A DNA stretch of 64,000 bases from Halapricum desulfuricans (GCF_017094505.1 NZ_CP064787.1:2046001-2110000); one strand, 5' to 3'; shown: positions 1-8,577, counted from the stretch's first letter. The notes: generated from the sequence alone by a model not told the origin. Made by a program: numbers and translations.

Positions 1-533
1 TCCCCGCTGGAGATGCCGGCCCCGCAGAACACGTCGACGTCCTCGTCGACGTTGGCGGCCGCCTCGACGGCGTCGGTGACGATATCGGGATCGGCCGTCG
101 CGACCGAGACGTCTCCGCCGATGAGTTCCGGGGGTTCGACGGCGACGGCGTCCGGACCGAGCGCGGTCACCGCGCCGATCTGTTCGGGGTTGTTAGCACA
201 GACGACCGTCTCCAGCCCGGCGCGCTCGGCGGCCTGGACCGACCCGTCGATGTCGGCGAGTTTCAGGCGGTGCTCGGAGTGGTTGATCAGCGTCCCGTCC
301 GCGCCGGCTTCGGCGACGGTCTCGGCGAGCGTGTGACCGGTGTTGCTCCCGTAGTCGATGGGGTCTACGTGCTGGGCCCAGGTCTCGACGCCGGTCTCGG
401 CGACGGCTTCGAGGTGTGCTGCCTGGGGTGCGACGCCGACCCGAACGCCGCTGTCGTCGGCGACGTCGGCGGCCGCTTGCGCCACTTCGATCGGATCGCA
501 CGGGTACGTCTTCAAGTTGACAAGAACGAACAT
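1..533 (-). CDS. tpiA: Triosephosphate isomerase, archaeal type (C-terminus outside window)
   Basis: Interconverts glyceraldehyde 3-phosphate and dihydroxyacetone phosphate in central carbon metabolism in the cytoplasm. Translating the minus strand from the ATG at 533 gives [13 protein letters not shown]. The Asn and Lys of VNLKTY fit the TIM substrate-binding Asn/Lys, NHSEHR holds the catalytic His, [10 protein letters not shown] holds the catalytic Glu, and FCGAGIS is a phosphate-binding loop. About 177 residues are visible, and archaeal TPIs are about 210-230, so only the last part is missing beyond base 1. It is divergent from the HalX regulator, with about 107 bases shared as promoter region. 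The short archaeal form is clear from the motif spacing. Confidence 0.93.
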   Translation of the reverse strand, partial: MFVLVNLKTYPCDPIEVAQAAADVADDSGVRVGVAPQAAHLEAVAETGVETWAQHVDPIDYGSNTGHTLAETVAEAGADGTLINHSEHRLKLADIDGSVQAAERAGLETVVCANNPEQIGAVTALGPDAVAVEPPELIGGDVSVATADPDIVTDAVEAAANVDEDVDVFCGAGISSG

Positions 534-640
534 TCCGTATGGACCTTCTCAGGCATGTGGAAAATAGATTTCGAGTCTTCTCCCGAACTGCGAAGGAAAG
601 GTTAAGAAGGAGTCGATATCAACGTCCGGACGGTGAACTC

Positions 641-1195
641 GTGAGCGCTGCGCCCGCGGATCGAGGGACGGTACTGGTCGCCGAGGACGAACAGCATCTC
701 GCCGACCTCTATACGGACTACCTGAACGACCGGTACGAGGTTCGGACGGCCTACAGCGGCGGGGAGGCGATCGAGATGCTCGCCGACGACATCGACGTCG
801 TCTTGCTCGACCGCCGGATGCCGGTCGTCTCCGGCAACGAGGTGCTCGCGTCGATCGAAGAGGACGGCTACGACTGTCGCGTTGCCATGGTCACGGCCGT
901 CGATCCGGACTTCGATATCATCGACCTCGGCGTGGACGACTATCTGGTCAAGCCCGTCAGCAAGAACGCGCTACTGGAGGTCGTCGATCGGCTGTTGACG
1001 ATCACCGAGTACAGCGAGCGCATGCAGGAACTGACCTCCAAGAAGCTCAAGCGAAACGTGCTGCGGGTCGAGAAACCCAAGTCGGAACTGCGCGAGAGCG
1101 ACCGCTACGCCGAGCTCGAAGCTGAGATCGAGCGTCTCGAGTCGAAGCTCGACGAACTCTCCGAAGACCTATCAGAGAACGATCTGATCCGGTGA
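641..1195 (+). CDS. HalX-domain response regulator
   Basis: Cytoplasmic two-component receiver. The N-terminal half is a REC domain: the acidic pair is in VLVAEDEQ, the phospho-acceptor Asp is in VVLLDRRMP, and the conserved Lys is in YLVKPVS. The last 60 or so residues are a charged HalX helical domain (TSKKLKRNVL followed by a Glu/Lys/Leu coiled coil). I chose the GTG at 641 (184 residues). The in-frame ATG at 539 would place the N-terminus in the tpiA promoter region and add a basic, atypical leader. No histidine kinase is adjacent, so its partner is unknown. HalX proteins are haloarchaeal and their output is usually undefined. Confidence 0.85.
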   Translation: MSAAPADRGTVLVAEDEQHLADLYTDYLNDRYEVRTAYSGGEAIEMLADDIDVVLLDRRMPVVSGNEVLASIEEDGYDCRVAMVTAVDPDFDIIDLGVDDYLVKPVSKNALLEVVDRLLTITEYSERMQELTSKKLKRNVLRVEKPKSELRESDRYAELEAEIERLESKLDELSEDLSENDLIR

Positions 1196-1226
1196 CCCGC
1201 GCGGACGCGGGCGAAAACAGTGCCGG

Positions 1227-1781
1227 CTAGTCCTTTCGCTCGACGACGTCACCGAGCGTGTACTCGCCGCTTGCGGACCCGCCCTCCCAGTCGGTGTCTT
1301 CCTCGGGCGTTGCACCCGCCGAGAGATCGATATCGAGTTCGCGCTCGAGTTTCCGCTGTACGTCGTCGCTAGGAAGGATCTCACCGTGTTCGAGTTTGCG
1401 GATCAGGCTCGCCTTCTCGTTGAGTTTCTTCGCGAGCTCCTCCTGGCTGAGCCCGGCCGCCTCGCGGGCCGAGCGGATCCGGTTGTCGTAATCCTGTGCC
1501 ACCTCATCCATCTCGTCGAACATGTCGCGGCGACGCCGCCCGCCGCCGGACCCCCCAGAGGAACTCGAGCCGCTCGCACCGCCGGTCGAACTGCTCGTCG
1601 AACTACCGGAACTGCTTGACCCCGACGAGCCGGTCGAGTACTTCGTGCTCGTACTGGACTGCTGTGTCTTCACTTCGGTGCCGAACTCCGCACACTCGTC
1701 GCAGACCTGGAGTTCCGCGCCTTCGATCTTGACGGTGTTCGGTGAGTTCGTCTCCTTCCCGCACATCTCACACTGGACCAT
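1227..1781 (-). CDS. Archaeal multiprotein bridging factor aMBF1
   Basis: Likely general transcription or translation-associated HTH factor. The first 35 residues form a zinc ribbon (CEMC near residue 4, CDEC near residue 27). A low-complexity Ser/Gly/Thr linker follows at about residues 40-85, then an RRRRD basic patch. The C-terminal part is an HTH_3/Cro-type domain (GLSQEELAKKLNEK, IRKLEHGE). The length of 184 residues and the order ribbon-linker-HTH match aMBF1. The ATG at 1781 lies about 25 bases downstream of a TATA-like box, so the mRNA is probably leaderless. The Ser/Gly linker is longer than I would expect for a compact protein. Confidence 0.9.
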   Translation of the reverse strand: MVQCEMCGKETNSPNTVKIEGAELQVCDECAEFGTEVKTQQSSTSTKYSTGSSGSSSSGSSTSSSTGGASGSSSSGGSGGGRRRRDMFDEMDEVAQDYDNRIRSAREAAGLSQEELAKKLNEKASLIRKLEHGEILPSDDVQRKLERELDIDLSAGATPEEDTDWEGGSASGEYTLGDVVERKD

Positions 1782-1803
1782 GTTGCTCTATAACTCGCCC
1801 CGT

Positions 1804-1813
1804 GGCTTAAAAC
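1804..1813 (-). promoter_or_regulatory. TATA-like box for aMBF1
   Basis: Minus-strand gttttaagcc is centred about 27 bases upstream of the aMBF1 ATG at 1781. This is the expected spacing for a leaderless haloarchaeal transcript. The call rests on position and base composition only. Confidence 0.5.
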
Positions 1814-1996
1814 GTACGACGACGACCACGGCGTCGAGCCCGTCTCACGCAATCGGCCACGGAGTCGAACCCGGCCAGCGTGCTCGACTACGGAGCCGAA
1901 CCCGTCCCGCCCGACCGTTCGAGCGCGGCGTCAGAGATTTCGGACAGGCTTGCCCGTTTCCGTACGCATAGATCGACCGAGCCGAAACCGCGTGCA

Positions 1997-2506
1997 ATGG
2001 CAACAATCGCTGGCGACGCGACCGTGGACCAGTTCACGGCGGCGCTCGGAGACCTCGACGTCGGCTGGACGGTGACGACGGCCGACGAACTACCCGAGGC
2101 ACTCGAACGGTTCGCCGAGCCGATCGTCGGCGCGCCCTTCCCGTTCGAGGACCTGTCACTCCCGGACTCGATCCCGCGAGCCTCGGCGTCCGAGGACGTG
2201 AAAGACGCAAACACCGGTGTCACGGCGGGCGTGCTCGCGATCGCGGAGTACGGAAGCGTCGTGATCGGATCACAACCGCTGGAAACCGAACTCGTCAGTC
2301 TCTATTCGGACACGCACGTCGCCGTCGTCCGGGCGGAAGACGTCGTCGCCTCGATGGGCGAGGCGTTCGCCGAATTCGGGCCGCGGCTGCGAGAAGCCGG
2401 CGGGAACGCGATCGTCGCCACCGGCCCGAGCGCCACCGCCGACATGGGTGCACTGGTCCGCGGTGTCCACGGACCGAGTGACGTGCACGTGGTGATCGTC
2501 GAATGA
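1997..2506 (+). CDS. lutC: LUD-domain protein, LutC-like
   Basis: Small LUD-domain component of a lactate-oxidation type complex. Residues 60-168 carry the LUD fold signature: an AIAEYGSVV stretch, a THVAVVRAEDVV strand, and a C-terminal GPSATADMGALVRGVHGP with the typical xADIE-like turn. I chose the ATG at 1997 (169 residues). The upstream in-frame extension from 1880 is basic and Arg-rich, unlike haloarchaeal N-termini. It overlaps the next gene by ATGA at 2503, which indicates translational coupling with the Fe-S partner. The actual substrate (L-lactate or another hydroxyacid) cannot be read from the sequence. Confidence 0.85.
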   Translation: MATIAGDATVDQFTAALGDLDVGWTVTTADELPEALERFAEPIVGAPFPFEDLSLPDSIPRASASEDVKDANTGVTAGVLAIAEYGSVVIGSQPLETELVSLYSDTHVAVVRAEDVVASMGEAFAEFGPRLREAGGNAIVATGPSATADMGALVRGVHGPSDVHVVIVE

Positions 2507-4680
2507 GCCGCAAGTCCAAGCGAGCCAAGGCCGCACAGATCCGCGAGACGATGGCTGCGGAAGGTGCGTCCGTCCGGGAGAACACCCAGGGGTTCAATCA
2601 GGGTCGCTACGACACGGTGGCGGACCTCGAGAACTACGAGGAACTGAAAGACGAGGCACGCCAGATCAAGGAAGACGCCATCGAACGGCTTCCTGAACTG
2701 ATCGATCAGCTCACCGAGGCCATCGAAGCGAACGGGGGGACGGTCTATCTCGCCGAGGACGAGGCCGACGCCAACGAGTACGTCTCGTCGCTGGTCGAGT
2801 CCGGCGAGACGGTCGTCAAGAGCAAGTCGATGACCAGCGAGGAACTCGAGGTCAACGAACACCTCGAGGCTGCGGGTGCGAACGTCGTCGAGACGGACCT
2901 CGGGGAGTGGGTCCTGCAGGTCGCTGATGAGGCCCCGAGTCACCTCGTCGCGCCGGCGATCCACAAGTCCCGCGAGTCGATCGCCGACCTGTTTCGCGAG
3001 CGGTTCGACCCGGACCAGCCACTCGAGACGCCGGAAGACCTCACGGCCTTTGCTAGCGAGTACCTGGCCGACGCCTTCGAGGAGGCCGACGTCGGCATGA
3101 CCGGCGCGAACTTCCTCACCGCCGACAGCGGGTCGATGATGCTGGTCACCAGCGAGGGCAACGCCCGCAAGACCGTCGCCGCGACCGATACCCACGTCGC
3201 CGTCGCGGGCGTCGAGAAAATCGTTCCCAGCGTCGAGGACCTCCAGCCGTTCGTCGAGTTGATCGGTCGCTCCGGCACCGGTCAGGACATCACTGCCTAC
3301 GTCTCGCTGCTCACGCCGCCGGTCGAGACGGCGACGTTCGGCGAGGACGGGCTCGAGGGCAGCGACGACCGCGACTTCCACCTCGTGTTGATCGACAACG
3401 GTCGCATGGCCATGCGCGAGGACGAGCAGTTGCGCGAGACGCTGTACTGCATCCGGTGTTCGGCATGCGCCAACACGTGTGCGAACTTCCAGCAGGTCGG
3501 CGGCCACGAGTTCGGCGGCGAGACCTACACCGGCGGGATCGCCGGCGGCTGGGAGACCGGCGTCCACGGCCTCGACAGCAGCGAGGAGTTCGTCGATCTC
3601 TGTACCGGCTGTTCGCGCTGCGTCGAGGCCTGCCCGGTCGGGATCGACATCCCCTGGATCAACACGGTCGTCAGAGACCGGATCAACCGCGGGGCCGACG
3701 GCCACACCTACGACTTCCTGGTCGACGGCCTGACGCCGGACGCCGAGGAAGGCGGGATGAGCCTCCAGAAGCGGTTCTTCGGTAACTTCGTCACCGTCGC
3801 GAAACTCGGCAGCCTGTTCGCGCCGGTCTCGAACTGGCTGGCCAGTTTCGGCCCCAATCGGTGGATCGCCGAACAGCTTTTGGGCGTCGATCAGCGCCGG
3901 GAGATGCCGCAGTTCAGCCGAGAGACGCTCAAAGAGTGGGCCAGCGGCCGGGACGGGCCGGCCGACCCCGACCGCGAGGCCGTCTTCATGGCCGACACCT
4001 ACACCAATTACATGCACGTCGAGCGCGGGAAGGCCGCGATCCGGGCGCTGGAAGCGCTGAACGTCGACGTCGAGATCGCGGACGTGACCGAGAGCGGGCG
4101 GGCCGCGCTCTCTCAGGGGATGGTCAGGACAGCGGCCAATCACGGCAAAGCGGTCGCCGAGGAGTTGCTCCCGCACATCGCGGACGGCCGGGACGTCGTG
4201 ATCGTCGAGCCGAGCGACCTGGCGATGCTGCGCGACGACTACGAACGGCTGCTCGACGCGGAGACGTACGAACGGCTCTCGGAGAACAGCTACGAGATCC
4301 TCGAATACGTCTACGGGCTGCTGGAGAACGGGGCCGACGCCGACGCCCTGCGTGACGGCGACGGCGAGGAGATCGCCTATCACGGCCACTGTCAGCAGCG
4401 GACGCTCGGGCTTGCGGCCCACACAGAGGCCGTGCTGGAGGAACTCGGCTACGACCTCGTCACCTCCGACGTCGAGTGCTGTGGCATGGCCGGCTCGTTC
4501 GGCTTCAAACAGCAGTACTACGAGGTGAGCATGGCGGTCGGCGAGGAGTTGCGCGAGCAGTTCTCGACGCCCGAAGCCGAGGGTCGAACGGTCGTCGCCA
4601 GCGGCACGTCCTGTCACGACCAGCTGACGGACCTGATGAAACAGGACGTGCCCCACCCGATCGAACTCGTCGCACCCTGA
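2503..4680 (+). CDS. LUD/4Fe-4S/CCG-domain fusion protein (LutB-LutA type)
   Basis: Probable electron-transfer component of hydroxyacid (lactate-type) oxidation. Residues about 55-290 are a LUD domain (KSKSMTSEEL, MTGANFLTADSG). Residues about 313-390 hold two ferredoxin-like clusters (CIRCSACANTC and CTGCSRCVEACPVG). The C-terminal third has a Cys-rich CCG-type domain (HGHCQQ near 628, ECCGMAGSFG near 657, SGTSCHDQ near 707). At 725 residues it is longer than LutB alone (about 470), so it looks like LutB fused to the CCG module that normally forms LutA. It is coupled to lutC by a 4-base overlap. No FAD-linked dehydrogenase lies next to it in this window. Confidence 0.85.
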   Translation: MSRKSKRAKAAQIRETMAAEGASVRENTQGFNQGRYDTVADLENYEELKDEARQIKEDAIERLPELIDQLTEAIEANGGTVYLAEDEADANEYVSSLVESGETVVKSKSMTSEELEVNEHLEAAGANVVETDLGEWVLQVADEAPSHLVAPAIHKSRESIADLFRERFDPDQPLETPEDLTAFASEYLADAFEEADVGMTGANFLTADSGSMMLVTSEGNARKTVAATDTHVAVAGVEKIVPSVEDLQPFVELIGRSGTGQDITAYVSLLTPPVETATFGEDGLEGSDDRDFHLVLIDNGRMAMREDEQLRETLYCIRCSACANTCANFQQVGGHEFGGETYTGGIAGGWETGVHGLDSSEEFVDLCTGCSRCVEACPVGIDIPWINTVVRDRINRGADGHTYDFLVDGLTPDAEEGGMSLQKRFFGNFVTVAKLGSLFAPVSNWLASFGPNRWIAEQLLGVDQRREMPQFSRETLKEWASGRDGPADPDREAVFMADTYTNYMHVERGKAAIRALEALNVDVEIADVTESGRAALSQGMVRTAANHGKAVAEELLPHIADGRDVVIVEPSDLAMLRDDYERLLDAETYERLSENSYEILEYVYGLLENGADADALRDGDGEEIAYHGHCQQRTLGLAAHTEAVLEELGYDLVTSDVECCGMAGSFGFKQQYYEVSMAVGEELREQFSTPEAEGRTVVASGTSCHDQLTDLMKQDVPHPIELVAP

Positions 4681-4764
4681 TCGCTCGCGTTCGAGCGCGG
4701 CGAAATCGCCCCTTTCTTCCGGTGAGCGCGCCCTTATGCCCGTTCAATCCATACAACGCTCATC

Positions 4765-5898
4765 ATGATCCAGATTCGAGAAGCGGTTCGACGGTCCGGT
4801 CTGACGGTCGCAACCGTCGTGCTGCTGTGGGCGGCGATACGTCCCGCCGCGGCCCACGTCAGATACGTCACTGAGGACCCGCCTGACGACGGCCTGCAGT
4901 TCACCGTCGAAGTGCTCACAGAACCGATGAACGCGCTGCTGTTCGGCACGACGGGACTGCTCGCCGTTGCCGGCGTGGGTGCGTATCTGTGGGTTCGGCC
5001 GACGATCCCCGACTTCGAGGTCCTGCAGTCGGCGCTGCGGGAGTATCTCACCTACGTCCCCTGGATGCTCCGGCTGAGCCTCGGTCTCCCGCTGGTCGGT
5101 GCGGGCTTCATCGGCTACCTGTTCAGTCCGAGCGTGCGGACGGCCGACGTGCTCGGGACGACCGCCCAGGCCGAGGCCCGGATCCTGCTGATCGGGATCG
5201 GCTTCTTCCTGCTGTTCGGACTCGCCACGCGAGCGGTCGCGCTGGTCGGGCTAGCGACCTACGTCGGATCGGCGATCGCGTTCCCGACGGCGATCATCGC
5301 GCTCGAGTACGTCCCCGGGTTCGTCGCGATCGCGCTGCTCGGCGGCGGCCGACCGAGCGCGGACCACCTGCTCGAGCGCGTCGCCAGTTCGCCGGGCACC
5401 TACTACGGCCGGATCGATCCTGTCCACCGCAGGGCCGGGACGCTCCGGGATCGGCTCGATCCCTACACCGCCTACGTCCCCACCGTCCTGCGAATCGGCC
5501 TCGGGATGACCTTCGTGTTGCTCGGACTCGGCGAGAAACTCCTCCGACCGGGACCGGGGCTGGGCGTCGTCGAGAAGTACAATCTCACGGCAGTCGTGCC
5601 GGTCGATCCGGGCGTGTGGGTCGTCGGCGCGGGACTGGCCGAGATCGCCTTCGGGATCGCCCTGCTCTTCGGGCTGTTGACCCGCGCGACCGCGGCCGGA
5701 GCGTTCGTCCTGTTCACGGTCACGCTCTTCGCCCTGCCCGACGACCCCGTGCTCGCACATATCACGATGTTCGGTCTCGCCTCCGCGGTGTTCACGCTGG
5801 GCGGCGGGCCGCTCTCGATCGACGACTGGCTCGAGTCGTCCGCCGAACCCGATCGCAGACCTGCGCCGAGCGGTCGGTCCGGAACAGACGCCCGATAG
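4765..5898 (+). CDS. DoxX-like polytopic membrane protein
   Basis: Integral membrane protein of 377 residues starting MIQIREAVRRS, with a hydrophobic segment that could be a signal anchor followed by a short extracytoplasmic part (AHVRYVTEDPP). Several membrane helices follow. Two stretches resemble DoxX/SURF4-type modules, one around residues 95-200 and a clearer one around 235-350 (LGLGEKLLRPG, FGLLTRATAAGAF). The function of DoxX proteins in archaea is not settled. Roles in redox or quinone-linked membrane processes are proposed for relatives. It is a single gene, with a short spacer to the LUD operon and a convergent ABCE1 gene downstream. Confidence 0.7.
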   Translation: MIQIREAVRRSGLTVATVVLLWAAIRPAAAHVRYVTEDPPDDGLQFTVEVLTEPMNALLFGTTGLLAVAGVGAYLWVRPTIPDFEVLQSALREYLTYVPWMLRLSLGLPLVGAGFIGYLFSPSVRTADVLGTTAQAEARILLIGIGFFLLFGLATRAVALVGLATYVGSAIAFPTAIIALEYVPGFVAIALLGGGRPSADHLLERVASSPGTYYGRIDPVHRRAGTLRDRLDPYTAYVPTVLRIGLGMTFVLLGLGEKLLRPGPGLGVVEKYNLTAVVPVDPGVWVVGAGLAEIAFGIALLFGLLTRATAAGAFVLFTVTLFALPDDPVLAHITMFGLASAVFTLGGGPLSIDDWLESSAEPDRRPAPSGRSGTDAR

Positions 5899-5990
5899 TC
5901 CTACCGGAGTGGTTGCTATCCGTCCGTTTCGAGTCGATCACGCGACACACGGATCGGACCGGAAAATCGGTATCGCAACGACGACCGCTC

Positions 5991-6046
5991 GGAGACGTCG
6001 TAGTACTCGCTCTCACTTGGAGACGTCGTAGTACTCGCGTCTCACT
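5991..6046. repeat. 28-base tandem duplication abutting the ABCE1 stop
   Basis: Two near-identical copies (5991-6018 and 6019-6046) share the core ggagacgtcgtagtactcgc. A third partial match (gtagtactcg, 6057-6066) lies inside the ABCE1 coding end. On the minus strand each copy can read EYYDVS, similar to the real ABCE1 tail GEYYYAPE. The repeats therefore look like degenerate duplications of the C-terminal codons just past the stop codon. Confidence 0.7.
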
Positions 6047-7874
6047 CGGGTGCGTAGTAGTACTCGCCGGCCTGTTTCTGTTCGCGGTCGAGGTTGCTCC
6101 CGGGCTTGTTGATTCGGGGGCGACCGGTCCGCTCGTCGCGTCGGAAGGTGACGTCGAGGTTCGCGAGGAACTCGTTCATCCCCTCACGCATCCCCTGCGG
6201 CCGTGAGGCGTGACCGCGCTCGGCGGGTTCGCCGTCGAAGACCAGCAGTCGATCGGAGAGCAGGTCGATCATGTAGATGTCGTGGTCGATGACCATCGCC
6301 GTCGCGTCGTGGTTCTCCGCATAGCGGCGGATCGCCGACGTCGCCAGCACGCGCTGCTCGACGTCGAGGTGTGCGGAGGGTTCGTCCAAGAGATAGAGGT
6401 CGGCGTCTTTCGAGAGACAGGCGGCGATGGCGACGCGCTGGCGTTCCCCGCCGGAGAGATCGGTGAGGTTCTGCTCCATGATCCGCTCCAGTTGCAGCGG
6501 CTGGGCGATCTCGGTGTTCCAGTAGGAACTGCCGAACTCGTCGGTGATCGAAGCGAGGAACGCGTCGACGCGCATCGGCTGGTCGATCTCCACGTACTGG
6601 GGCTTGTAGGCGATATCGAGCCGAGCGTCGACCTCGCCCTCGTCGGGCTCGAGCCTGCCCGCGAGCAGTTTCGCGAAGGTCGATTTCCCGATCCCGTTGG
6701 GACCGACGACCCCGAGCACTTCGCCCTCGCGGATCTCGCCGCCGGAAACCGACAGCGAGAACTCGCCCTCGCCGTAGCTTTTCTCCAGCGCGGGGTACTC
6801 GACGACCGACTGGCCGCCGGCGACGCTTCGGGGCGCGTGCTGTTCGAACTCGATGGCGTCCTGGCGGATCCGCATGTTCTCGTTCTCCAGGTAGCCCTTG
6901 AGGTACTCGTTGATCCCGTTTTTCGTCGACTTGGGATCGGTAATGACACCGAACGCCCCCGGTTCACCGTAGGCGACGTGCAGGGCGTCCGCGAGCAGGT
7001 CCAAAATCGCGAGGTCGTGTTCGACGACCAGCATCGACCGGTCGCCGTCCTCGGCCAGTTCCTGAATGATCCGGGCGGCGGTCATCCGCTGGCCGATGTC
7101 GAGGTAGGGCGTGATCTCGTCGAGGAAGTAGAAGTCGGCGTCCCGCGCCAGCGCAGCCACGAGCGCGACGCGCTGGAGTTCCCCGCCCGAGAGCGTCCCG
7201 ATGTCCTGATCGACGACCGGCCCGATCCCGACCCGCTCGATCAGCGCGTCGAGTTCGCCCCGCTCGTCGGTCCGTTCGAGCAACTGGCGGGTCGTCCCGT
7301 CGAACTGATCGGGGATCTGATCGACGTACTGGGGCTTGCGGGCGACGGTCACGTCGCCGTCGGTCAGCGCCTCGAGGTAGTCCTGCAAGGCGGTCCCGCG
7401 GTACTCCTCGAGGACGGCGTCCCAGCCGGGGTCGGCGTTGTACTCGCCGAGGTTCGGCGTGAGTTCGTCCGCCAGAATGTGGACGGCCGTGGTCTTCCCG
7501 ATCCCGTTCGGACCGAGGATGCCGGTCACGCGTCCGTCGCCGGGCGCGGGCAGGCCGTACAGCGCGAAGGCGTTCTCGCCGTAGCGGTGGATCGGTTCGT
7601 CGTCCAGTTCCTGGGGGAGATTGATGATCTCGATGGCGTCGAACGGACACTTCTCGACGCAGATCCCGCAGGTCTCGCCCAGGCAGATCTCTTCGGAGAT
7701 GCGGACCTGATCGGGCCCGCCCTCGAACGGTTCGTCCTCTTCGTATGCGTCGCCGCGCGTGACGATGCACTCCTTGTCCGTCCGGTTGGGCGGACAGAAG
7801 TTCATACACTCGTAGTTGCAGCGGTCGGGCTGGCAACGGTCGAGGTCGACGACGGCAATGCTGTCATCAGCCAT
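6042..7874 (-). CDS. abce1: Ribosome recycling ATPase ABCE1 (Rli1)
   Basis: Splits post-termination ribosomes with aRF1/Pelota in the cytoplasm. The N-terminus has the two-cluster Fe-S domain (CNYECMNFCPPNR, then CGICVEKCPF). Two ABC cassettes follow: Walker A GPNGIGKTT near residue 128 with signature LSGGELQRVA, and Walker A GPNGIGKST near residue 398 with signature LSGGERQRVA. Between them are the hinge elements. The length of 610 residues is normal for the family. It lies 14 bases downstream of the EMC6-like gene on the same strand, probably in one transcript. Recognition is secure. Confidence 0.97.
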   Translation of the reverse strand: MADDSIAVVDLDRCQPDRCNYECMNFCPPNRTDKECIVTRGDAYEEDEPFEGGPDQVRISEEICLGETCGICVEKCPFDAIEIINLPQELDDEPIHRYGENAFALYGLPAPGDGRVTGILGPNGIGKTTAVHILADELTPNLGEYNADPGWDAVLEEYRGTALQDYLEALTDGDVTVARKPQYVDQIPDQFDGTTRQLLERTDERGELDALIERVGIGPVVDQDIGTLSGGELQRVALVAALARDADFYFLDEITPYLDIGQRMTAARIIQELAEDGDRSMLVVEHDLAILDLLADALHVAYGEPGAFGVITDPKSTKNGINEYLKGYLENENMRIRQDAIEFEQHAPRSVAGGQSVVEYPALEKSYGEGEFSLSVSGGEIREGEVLGVVGPNGIGKSTFAKLLAGRLEPDEGEVDARLDIAYKPQYVEIDQPMRVDAFLASITDEFGSSYWNTEIAQPLQLERIMEQNLTDLSGGERQRVAIAACLSKDADLYLLDEPSAHLDVEQRVLATSAIRRYAENHDATAMVIDHDIYMIDLLSDRLLVFDGEPAERGHASRPQGMREGMNEFLANLDVTFRRDERTGRPRINKPGSNLDREQKQAGEYYYAPE

Positions 7875-7888
7875 TGGAAGTCACCCGG

Positions 7889-8191
7889 TCAGACGGCGGA
7901 CGCAGTGAGAAGTAGCGTCCAGGAAACGAACCACAGCGAGAACGTCATGAACGCGACGTACAGGTAGTCTTTCGTGCTGAACTCCTGGACGTCGACGCCC
8001 AGCGCCTGGAGGATCGGGATCTGGACCGCGATCGCACCCAGCACGACGAACACGTTGATCCGCCCCGAGGGGTCCGCCCCGAGGCCGTACTCGGAGACCA
8101 TCGCCGCGACGATCCCCATCAGGGAGGCCAGCGTGGTCACCGTCACGCTGCGGACGTGGCCGGTCAGCCCGTCGGCCGTCTCGGTAGCCAT
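7889..8191 (-). CDS. EMC6-like small membrane protein
   Basis: A 100-residue protein with three predicted hydrophobic segments: VTTLASLMGIVAAMVSEYG near residues 17-37, FVVLGAIAVQIPILQALGV near 47-66, and YVAFMTFSLWFVSWTLLLT near 76-96. The conserved FSTKDYLYVAFMTF stretch is typical of a haloarchaeal family that I associate with EMC6/Rab5-interacting proteins, which are small membrane-insertase subunits. It is immediately upstream of ABCE1 (14-base gap), which suggests co-transcription. The EMC6 link is from memory of family resemblance, so treat the insertase role as tentative. Confidence 0.65.
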   Translation of the reverse strand: MATETADGLTGHVRSVTVTTLASLMGIVAAMVSEYGLGADPSGRINVFVVLGAIAVQIPILQALGVDVQEFSTKDYLYVAFMTFSLWFVSWTLLLTASAV

Positions 8192-8276
8192 ACCTCACCG
8201 TCGGCTACCCGAAGTGAAAAGCCGTTCGTTACGGGTCGGCTCGACGTCCGACTAGACTCCGGAACCGATTGCCTCA

Positions 8277-8286
8277 ATATTTATAC
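8277..8286 (+). promoter_or_regulatory. TATA box deciding the 8311 start
   Basis: The box atatttatac is about 30 bases upstream of the ATG at 8311. The longer reading from 8269 would start upstream of this box and cannot be on the same transcript. The start at 8311 is therefore preferred and the mRNA is probably leaderless. Confidence 0.7.
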
Positions 8287-8310
8287 GGGGCGGGGCCCTC
8301 CGTTCAGCCA

Positions 8311-8577
8311 ATGACAGAATCCGACGGGGAGGAGATCACGGATCTGCCACCGAGCGCGAAGCTCGTATTCAAAGTTCTCGAATACAACGGCCCGCTCACG
8401 CAGAAGGGAATCGTCGAGGAGTCGATGCTCTCGGCCCGGACGGTCCGGTACGCGCTCGAACGCCTCGAAGAGGTCGGGGTCGTCGAGGAAGACGTCTACT
8501 TCGCCGACGCGCGACAGAACCTCTACGAGCTGACGCTCGATGATTCCGACAAGTCCGAACAGGCGGTCTCCGACTGA
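8311..8577 (+). CDS. Small winged-helix (MarR-type) regulator
   Basis: An 88-residue DNA-binding protein made almost entirely of one winged helix-turn-helix. The recognition part is GPLTQKGIVEESMLSARTVR at about residues 31-50, followed by the wing (VVEEDVYFADARQNLYEL). The start at 8311 is set by the TATA box at 8277. Similar single-domain wHTH proteins are common in Halobacteria and mostly uncharacterised. It converges on udp and the stop codons nearly touch (8577/8578). No target can be proposed. Confidence 0.8.
   Translation: MTESDGEEITDLPPSAKLVFKVLEYNGPLTQKGIVEESMLSARTVRYALERLEEVGVVEEDVYFADARQNLYELTLDDSDKSEQAVSD

Noticed and set aside
1880-1996. Longer N-terminus for the LutC-like gene (start 1880)
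   Set aside because: The added 39 residues are Arg/Pro/Ser-rich and the ATG at 1997 begins a typical haloarchaeal N-terminus. The same logic rejects long upstream readings for the MFS, HAD, P450, MBL, eIF2B-like and M29 genes.
2302-4656. Long minus-strand reading frame (784 codons) opposite the LUD fusion gene
   Set aside because: It is a shadow of the GC-rich plus-strand gene: no domain, low-complexity Leu/Val/Asp/Arg composition, and it overlaps a gene with clear motifs. The same applies to the long antisense readings opposite ABCE1 (6210-7967), AglB (32540-35014) and the AIR-synthase gene (14016-15269).
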